A DNA stretch of 9,118 nucleotides from Sulfurovum sp. UBA1140 (lineage in GTDB: Bacteria > Campylobacterota > Campylobacteria > Campylobacterales > Sulfurovaceae): NCBI GenBank assembly GCA_002311915.1, contig DCAF01000003.1:3102-12219 (forward strand). Direction: 5' to 3'. This document shows, one piece after another, positions 6,562 through 9,118 of the stretch (positions are counted from its first letter, which is position 1; every line of letters starts with the position of its first letter). Made by a program: the position numbers and the translations under genes. The notes beneath the pieces were generated by a model. That model was given only the letters and a program-made list of their open reading frames with translations, searched no databases and had not been told where the DNA came from.

Positions 6562-7152
6562 ATGAACTACCCAAAGTTTTTTGACCAAATTGAAACCATT
6601 ACCCTACAAGACCCTCTATCGGAATTTTTAGGAACATTTGAAGAGGGTTTAATTGACTTCTCTTATCTTGATGTGGTTAAAAGTGCAGGACACAGTTGTC
6701 CTACCGTAGCAGGAGCTTATCTCTGCACATTAAAAGCTCTAAAAGCTTTATATCCAAATGAAACTCCCCAACGAGGTGCTATTAAAGTTGAATTTTCTCA
6801 AACACAAACCGAAGGGGTCGCAGGAGTTATTGGCAGTGTTATTGCCAACATTACAGGAGCCACCACCGACTATGGATTTAAAGGGATTGAAACCTATTTT
6901 AATCGAACCAATTTAATGGCATTTGATCAAAATATAGAATCAAGTGTAAAGTTTACCCGAACCGATACGGGAGCTAGTATTGAAGTAAACTATAATCCAC
7001 ACGCGATTCCACCACAAGCAAAACAACAAGCACTCATGCAAAAAATTATGCAAGGCATCGCCACCCCAAAAGATAAACAACTCTTTGGAGAAGTTTGGCA
7101 AATACGGGTTGAAGCGATTTTTGCCAATATTGATAGCGTTATCACATTATAG
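6562..7152 (+). CDS. FmdE-like (formylmethanofuran dehydrogenase subunit E family) protein
   Basis: This 196-residue cytoplasmic protein carries GHSCPTVAGAY (43-53), which resembles the G-H-x-C-P-x-x-A-x-G-Y/A signature of the FmdE family. In that family H44 and C46 would be expected to help bind a metal. The central block with VEFSQTQTEGVAGVIGSVI (76-94) is also compatible with the FmdE core fold. There is no C-terminal zinc ribbon, which some family members have. FmdE was named for its link to molybdenum/tungsten formylmethanofuran dehydrogenase, but most bacterial members have unknown function. The ATG at 6562 is chosen because AAGGA (6552-6556) sits 5 bases upstream. A TTG at 6529 would add 11 residues without a ribosome site. 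It lies 41 bases after the kinase gene on the same strand, so it may be the last gene of that operon. Confidence 0.7.
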   Translation: MNYPKFFDQIETITLQDPLSEFLGTFEEGLIDFSYLDVVKSAGHSCPTVAGAYLCTLKALKALYPNETPQRGAIKVEFSQTQTEGVAGVIGSVIANITGATTDYGFKGIETYFNRTNLMAFDQNIESSVKFTRTDTGASIEVNYNPHAIPPQAKQQALMQKIMQGIATPKDKQLFGEVWQIRVEAIFANIDSVITL

Positions 7153-7159
7153 CGAAAAA

Positions 7160-7180
7160 CCACCTCTCTTTAGGGGGTGG
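7160..7180. terminator. Candidate hairpin terminator after the FmdE-like gene
   Basis: CCACCTC (7160-7166) can pair with the GGGGTGG that ends at 7180, giving a 7-bp stem including one T-G pair. It lies 8 bases after the stop codon at 7150-7152. The plus-strand transcript has no U-run after the stem. On the minus strand the stem is followed directly by TTTTT, so it fits a minus-strand intrinsic terminator better. It may act in both directions. Confidence 0.45.
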
Positions 7181-7255
7181 AGTTGTCAAATCCATTAAGC
7201 AATAGAGGCATAAAAACAAGCTATGATATAGATATAAAGCGTAAAAGGAGTACCC

Positions 7256-7459
7256 ATGTATTTAAAAATCTTTATCATTCTTGCTTTAGCACTCACCCTA
7301 CAGGCAAGAGAACACAACAACAATATTAAAATTGTTCCTACCCAAAAACAGACCTCTTCTGCTAAAAAATATACCAAAAAATCAAAAAGAATGCAGAAAA
7401 AATTTAGAGAAAACTTACGGAAAATGAAATTTATTGCACCTCAAGGGCAGAAGAAATAA
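7256..7459 (+). CDS. Small exported basic protein, function unknown
   Basis: This 67-residue product starts with a short signal peptide: K4, then a hydrophobic run (5-15) and a probable cleavage after LQA (15-17). The mature part of about 50 residues is rich in lysine and arginine (for example KKYTKKSKRMQKK, 37-49) and has no cysteine or recognisable domain. AAAGGAG (7244-7250), ideally spaced before the ATG, makes this a real gene rather than a chance frame. It has its own intergenic space, with possible -10 boxes TATGAT (7222-7227) and TATAAA (7233-7238), and is followed by a strong hairpin, so it is probably transcribed alone. The charge suggests binding to nucleic acid, anionic polymer or membrane lipid, but I do not recognise the family. 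Confidence 0.7.
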   Translation: MYLKIFIILALALTLQAREHNNNIKIVPTQKQTSSAKKYTKKSKRMQKKFRENLRKMKFIAPQGQKK

Positions 7460-7476
7460 ACAACTTTTTTACTTTA

Positions 7477-7507
7477 AATGGATGATTTATTCTTTAAATC
7501 ATCCATT
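7477..7507. terminator. 13-bp perfect hairpin between convergent genes
   Basis: AATGGATGATTTA (7477-7489) and its exact reverse complement (7495-7507) enclose a 5-base loop, TTCTT. The structure is 17 bases after the stop of the small basic protein and 9 bases before the end of the minus-strand broken gene at 7517. That placement suits a bidirectional terminator. Neither strand has a full T-run directly after the stem, so termination efficiency is uncertain. Confidence 0.6.
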
Positions 7508-7516
7508 ACACTCAAC

Positions 7517-7959
7517 TTATTCGCAAGTTGTCGAGTTTATTTGACTGTTCAGTTCAGCTCTTAACTCGCTCTGAGTAAATGTTCCTTGTTTATTACCATC
7601 ATAAACAGTTACACTAGAACCATGGTAAACATATTTTAGATTATCAACATAGAGAGTTCCCGAGAGGGTATCATCACTGTTATTATCAGCAATTAACCAA
7701 TCGCTCTCTTCTGTTTTATAGATATGATTCTCAGAAAAACAGCCACTCTTAAATAAATACCCTCCACTAAAGTAGACTCCATTGGTTGAACTGTTCTCTT
7801 TTAAAACCAAATTAAAAAAGTTGGTTTATACTACCCCAAAAGTCAAGACAACTTTATATTCCCATCTTTGACCCCATTTTGCTCAAAAGTTTGAGCAAAA
7901 CTAAATGAGGTTAATAGCACTAACGTAGTCATTGTTTTTATTAATTTAAAAGTATTCAT
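7517..7959 (-). pseudogene. Secreted-protein gene apparently broken by two frameshifts
   Basis: An ATG at 7959 starts a signal peptide (MNTFKLIKTMTTLVLLTSFSFAQ) followed by 15 residues, then stops at 7843-7845. A second open frame (7825 to TAA at 7517-7519) encodes about 100 mature-type residues ending STTCE but has no start with a ribosome site. The remaining frame is open between them (7815-7853). Removing one base in or near the AAA at 7853-7855 and one T in the minus-strand T6 run (7814-7819) joins all parts into 146 residues, with a junction reading CLDFWGSINQLFNLVLKEN. This suggests a recently broken gene, or two homopolymer sequencing errors. The mature part has cysteines and many Asn, Ser and Thr residues, like the lipoprotein upstream on the same strand. 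The product family is unrecognised. An extended -10-like TGTTATACT (7967-7975) lies 8 bases before the ATG. Confidence 0.55.
7877..7900. repeat. Inverted repeat with 11-bp perfect arms inside the broken gene
   Basis: TTTTGCTCAAA (7877-7887) and its exact reverse complement (7890-7900) are separated by AG. The repeat spans the codons at the signal-peptide cleavage site (FAQTFEQN). With only 2 bases between the arms, it would form a hairpin of about 9 bp with a 6-base loop, or a dyad operator-like site. It could be chance, a regulatory site or a hairpin in the mRNA. Confidence 0.5.
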
Positions 7960-8008
7960 AATTAACAGTATAACATAAACAACTTTAAAACTTAATTGAA
8001 TCTTAAAT

Positions 8009-8743
8009 CTAGTTCCCCAAATAGAACTGATAGTTTTTTTCAGTAGGGATACAATCTTTTTTATCATTAACCAATTTATTCTCGATACAGTTATTATCAA
8101 TGGTAGCAATCATGCCAACCTCTTTTTTCATATACCTATAAGAGACATCATATACTACAGAGCTTCCATTACTATCTGCCAAATACTCTAAGAGTTCCTC
8201 TTTAATATTTGTGATTTTTTTACCATCAAATATACACTTAATTTTTATAATATCCCCTGTATATTTATGGTCTCCTTCTTGAAAATCTAACAGAGTATCT
8301 TCTAATACACATTTAAAGGTTCCTGTATTGGTTATGGTTCCAATCGCCTCTTCTGAAGAGCTGTTAATGTTTTCAACAAATAGGGTATCCCCTTTGCTCA
8401 TTTGACGGTTCATTGCATTGGTTGTTTTCTCGTTATCTACTATCTTTATCCTGTTTATTTTATGCTCATCAATAACTGTAGTATCTTTAATAACTTCACC
8501 ATCTTTAGTCGTAATCGTTGTAACACCAGTGGCTGTTGTTACTGTAATATTTTCGGTAAAATAGGTGTTATTTATGTCCATAAAGTTGGTACCACTTCGT
8601 TGAATTTCAATAAAATTTTTCACCATATCTGATTTGGGAAAATAGTCTGCATAATCAATTTTTTCGGTTGTGGTGCTAGAAGATCCCCCTCCACAGCCAA
8701 TCAGTAGTGATAGAAGGGTAAGTGAAAATAGTGTCTCTTTCAT
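8009..8743 (-). CDS. Putative lipoprotein, function unknown
   Basis: This 244-residue protein has a lipoprotein signal peptide: hydrophobic residues 5-15 and the lipobox LIGC (14-17), with C17 as the lipidation site. A flexible GGGSSSTTTE linker follows, typical of surface or periplasmic lipoproteins. The mature domain is rich in Thr, Asn, Ile and acidic residues, probably beta-rich. Its four cysteines (C145, C170, C219, C231) could form two disulfides. No catalytic or binding motif is recognisable. The ATG at 8743 is supported by AGGAA about 6-10 bases upstream. A good promoter precedes it, and the gene lies 46 bases after a Sel1-repeat gene on the same strand. The similar Asn/Thr-rich style and export signal of the broken gene downstream may point to related envelope proteins. 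Confidence 0.8.
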   Translation of the reverse strand: MKETLFSLTLLSLLIGCGGGSSSTTTEKIDYADYFPKSDMVKNFIEIQRSGTNFMDINNTYFTENITVTTATGVTTITTKDGEVIKDTTVIDEHKINRIKIVDNEKTTNAMNRQMSKGDTLFVENINSSSEEAIGTITNTGTFKCVLEDTLLDFQEGDHKYTGDIIKIKCIFDGKKITNIKEELLEYLADSNGSSVVYDVSYRYMKKEVGMIATIDNNCIENKLVNDKKDCIPTEKNYQFYLGN

Positions 8744-8770
8744 ATTTAATTCCTTGTTCTAAGTTGGACA

Positions 8771-8779
8771 ATTATAACA
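8771..8779 (-). promoter_or_regulatory. Extended -10 promoter element for the lipoprotein gene
   Basis: The minus strand reads TGTTATAAT, a perfect TATAAT with the upstream TGn extension, ending 27 bases before the ATG at 8743. It lies between the Sel1-repeat gene stop and the lipoprotein start. The lipoprotein can therefore be expressed without read-through from the upstream gene. Confidence 0.55.
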
Positions 8780-8789
8780 TAAGAGCAAT

Positions 8790-9118
8790 TTATTTTCGCG
8801 TAAACCGATACTGCTCAATGCTCTGTTTTTTTGAATAAAATTGATTAAATATGTCACGTGCCTGTGCATAATTATTCCGTGCAGCCTTTCTAAGCCAATA
8901 TCGTGCCAACTCGGCATTGCTACGTATACCCAAACCATGTCTAAACATCATGCCCAATTGATACTGAGATGGGGCAAAGTTTTTAAGTGCCGATTGATGA
9001 TAAAGATGAAAAGCCTTTCTAAAACTAAGCCCAATACCATTTCCATCTCGATAGAGTGTTGCCAATTGATACTGAGCTTTCACATCTCCTCTTTGAGAGG
9101 CTTGAACCAAACTGTGAA
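8790..9118 (-). CDS. Sel1-like repeat protein (N-terminus beyond the window)
   Basis: The frame is open to the right edge of the window, so only the last 108 or so residues are seen. The TTG at 9108-9110 is probably internal. Two Sel1-like repeats (SLR, TPR-related helical pairs) are visible: GDVKAQYQLATLYRDGNGIG with its second helix FRKAFHLYHQSALKN, and APSQYQLGMMFRHGLGIR with its second helix AELARYWLRKAARNN. Both show the A-x-x-x-L-(G)-x-(M)-(Y/F)-x-x-G-x-G-(I/V) pattern. A basic tail of about 25 residues (YSKKQS to FTRK) follows. SLR proteins scaffold protein-protein contacts, and in this bacterial group many are secreted. Whether this one has a signal peptide cannot be seen here. Confidence 0.85.
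   Translation of the reverse strand, partial: HSLVQASQRGDVKAQYQLATLYRDGNGIGLSFRKAFHLYHQSALKNFAPSQYQLGMMFRHGLGIRSNAELARYWLRKAARNNYAQARDIFNQFYSKKQSIEQYRFTRK

Noticed and set aside
7513..7530. 6-bp inverted repeat CAACTT/AAGTTG at the end of the broken gene
   Set aside because: Short stem without a T-run, next to a much stronger hairpin at 7477-7507.
7960..8109. Upstream extension of the broken secreted-protein gene to a start at 8109
   Set aside because: The extension overlaps the end of the lipoprotein gene and would place about 50 residues before the signal peptide that starts at 7959.
8402..8632. 76-residue plus-strand open frame
   Set aside because: Antisense to the lipoprotein gene, which has a lipobox, ribosome site and promoter.

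Overview
The window looks like chromosomal DNA from a low-GC Campylobacterota (Epsilonproteobacteria) member, probably related to Sulfurimonas, Sulfurovum or Arcobacter. The grounds are strong A/T bias, short intergenic gaps, TATAAT-type -10 boxes without clear -35 boxes, and the style of the Dcd, YraN and multi-receiver sensor-kinase proteins. The genus is an inference from protein style; no marker gene is present.

Layout. Positions 1-79 hold the unidentified C-terminus of a plus-strand gene that overlaps a YraN-family nuclease-like gene (72-413). A dCTP deaminase gene (dcd, 440-1006) converges on it from the minus strand. Divergent from dcd runs a tight plus-strand cluster (1131-7152). It encodes three secreted tandem PilJ/NarX-type sensor proteins (1131-1925, 1927-2712, 2722-3480), a 1008-residue hybrid histidine kinase with a periplasmic NIT domain (3494-6520) and an FmdE-like protein (6562-7152). 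Next come a 67-residue exported basic peptide (7256-7459) and then minus-strand genes: a frameshifted secreted-protein gene (7517-7959), a lipoprotein gene (8009-8743) and the C-terminal part of a Sel1-repeat protein (8790 to the window edge).

How the genes may work together. The core is a candidate two-part anion-sensing system. NarX-type P-box modules, normally fused to a kinase or chemoreceptor, are here free periplasmic proteins. They sit 1, 9 and 13 bases apart, directly ahead of a kinase whose own periplasmic domain is a different nitrate/nitrite-sensing fold (NIT). The simplest model is that the soluble proteins bind an anion such as nitrate or nitrite and modulate the NIT kinase. The third protein has lost nearly all P-box residues and may be a non-binding partner. 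The kinase carries one canonical receiver between two divergent ones. No HPt or DNA-binding output is in the window, so the downstream target is unknown. FmdE-family proteins are linked to molybdenum/tungsten enzymes in other organisms, which would fit a nitrate theme, but that link is speculative.

No tRNA, rRNA, CRISPR array, insertion sequence or origin was seen. No gene-free stretch exceeds 300 bases, apart from the broken gene at 7517-7959.
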